Assembly: GCA_030043865.1 (NCBI GenBank)
Contig: JASHWZ010000116.1
Span: 1-5,086 of the forward strand
Source: Thermoplasmata archaeon
Lineage (GTDB): Archaea > Thermoplasmatota > Thermoplasmata > Lutacidiplasmatales > UBA184
DNA length: 5,086 nt
Direction of reading: 5' to 3'
In this document: in pieces, positions 5,085 through 5,086 of the stretch
Layout: the number at the start of each line of letters is the position of its first letter
Position numbering within the stretch: position 1 is the stretch's first letter
The notes under the pieces: generated by a model
The model's input: only the letters and a program-made list of their open reading frames with translations
Databases searched by the model: none
Told to the model about the DNA's origin: nothing
Position numbers and translations under genes: made by a program

Positions 5085-5086
5085 GC

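Overview
This is a gene-dense, very GC-rich window (roughly 70% G+C by eye, with almost every third codon position G or C). It is most likely from an archaeon. The evidence is a crenarchaeal/SOSS-B-type single-stranded DNA-binding protein, an SSo10a-like winged-helix protein, an Lrp/AsnC effector domain, and AT-rich BRE/TATA-like boxes placed about 27 bases before probable leaderless starts. A high-GC Thermoplasmatota-like lineage is a reasonable guess, but the sequence alone does not prove it.

Layout. Positions 1-1722 (+) hold the C-terminal half of the large subunit of carbamoyl phosphate synthetase (carB, 5' end outside the window). Its motifs resemble the CAD-type enzyme more than the E. 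coli type. A weak promoter-like box follows. Next is a two-gene unit on the same strand: a 240-residue four-helix membrane protein (1783-2505) and a 99-residue winged-helix protein (2502-2801), joined by an ATGA overlap. That unit runs tail to tail into a minus-strand gene (2798-3466), and the two stop codons share one CTAG. The minus-strand product combines a glutaredoxin-like domain with an Lrp/AsnC-type effector domain and has no helix-turn-helix. It has a clear promoter of its own. A strong GC hairpin separates it from the next minus-strand gene, an OB-fold ssDNA-binding protein with an RGG-rich tail (3570-4064). A 258-base divergent intergenic region follows, with the best TATA box of the window (4209-4217), a 10-bp tandem repeat and a hairpin followed by TTTT. 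A TPR-repeat protein (4323-5084, +) ends two bases before the window does.

How the genes fit together. carB (pyrimidine and arginine precursors) and the ssDNA-binding protein (replication and repair) are housekeeping genes. The membrane/winged-helix pair is probably co-expressed and may be a small regulatory unit. The glutaredoxin-like/AsnC fusion could be a ligand or redox sensor, but nothing here shows its target. I see no mobile element, CRISPR array, tRNA or rRNA. The least ordinary items are the glutaredoxin-AsnC fusion, the internally duplicated membrane protein with its winged-helix partner, the CAD-like carB, and the long structured leader in front of the TPR gene.
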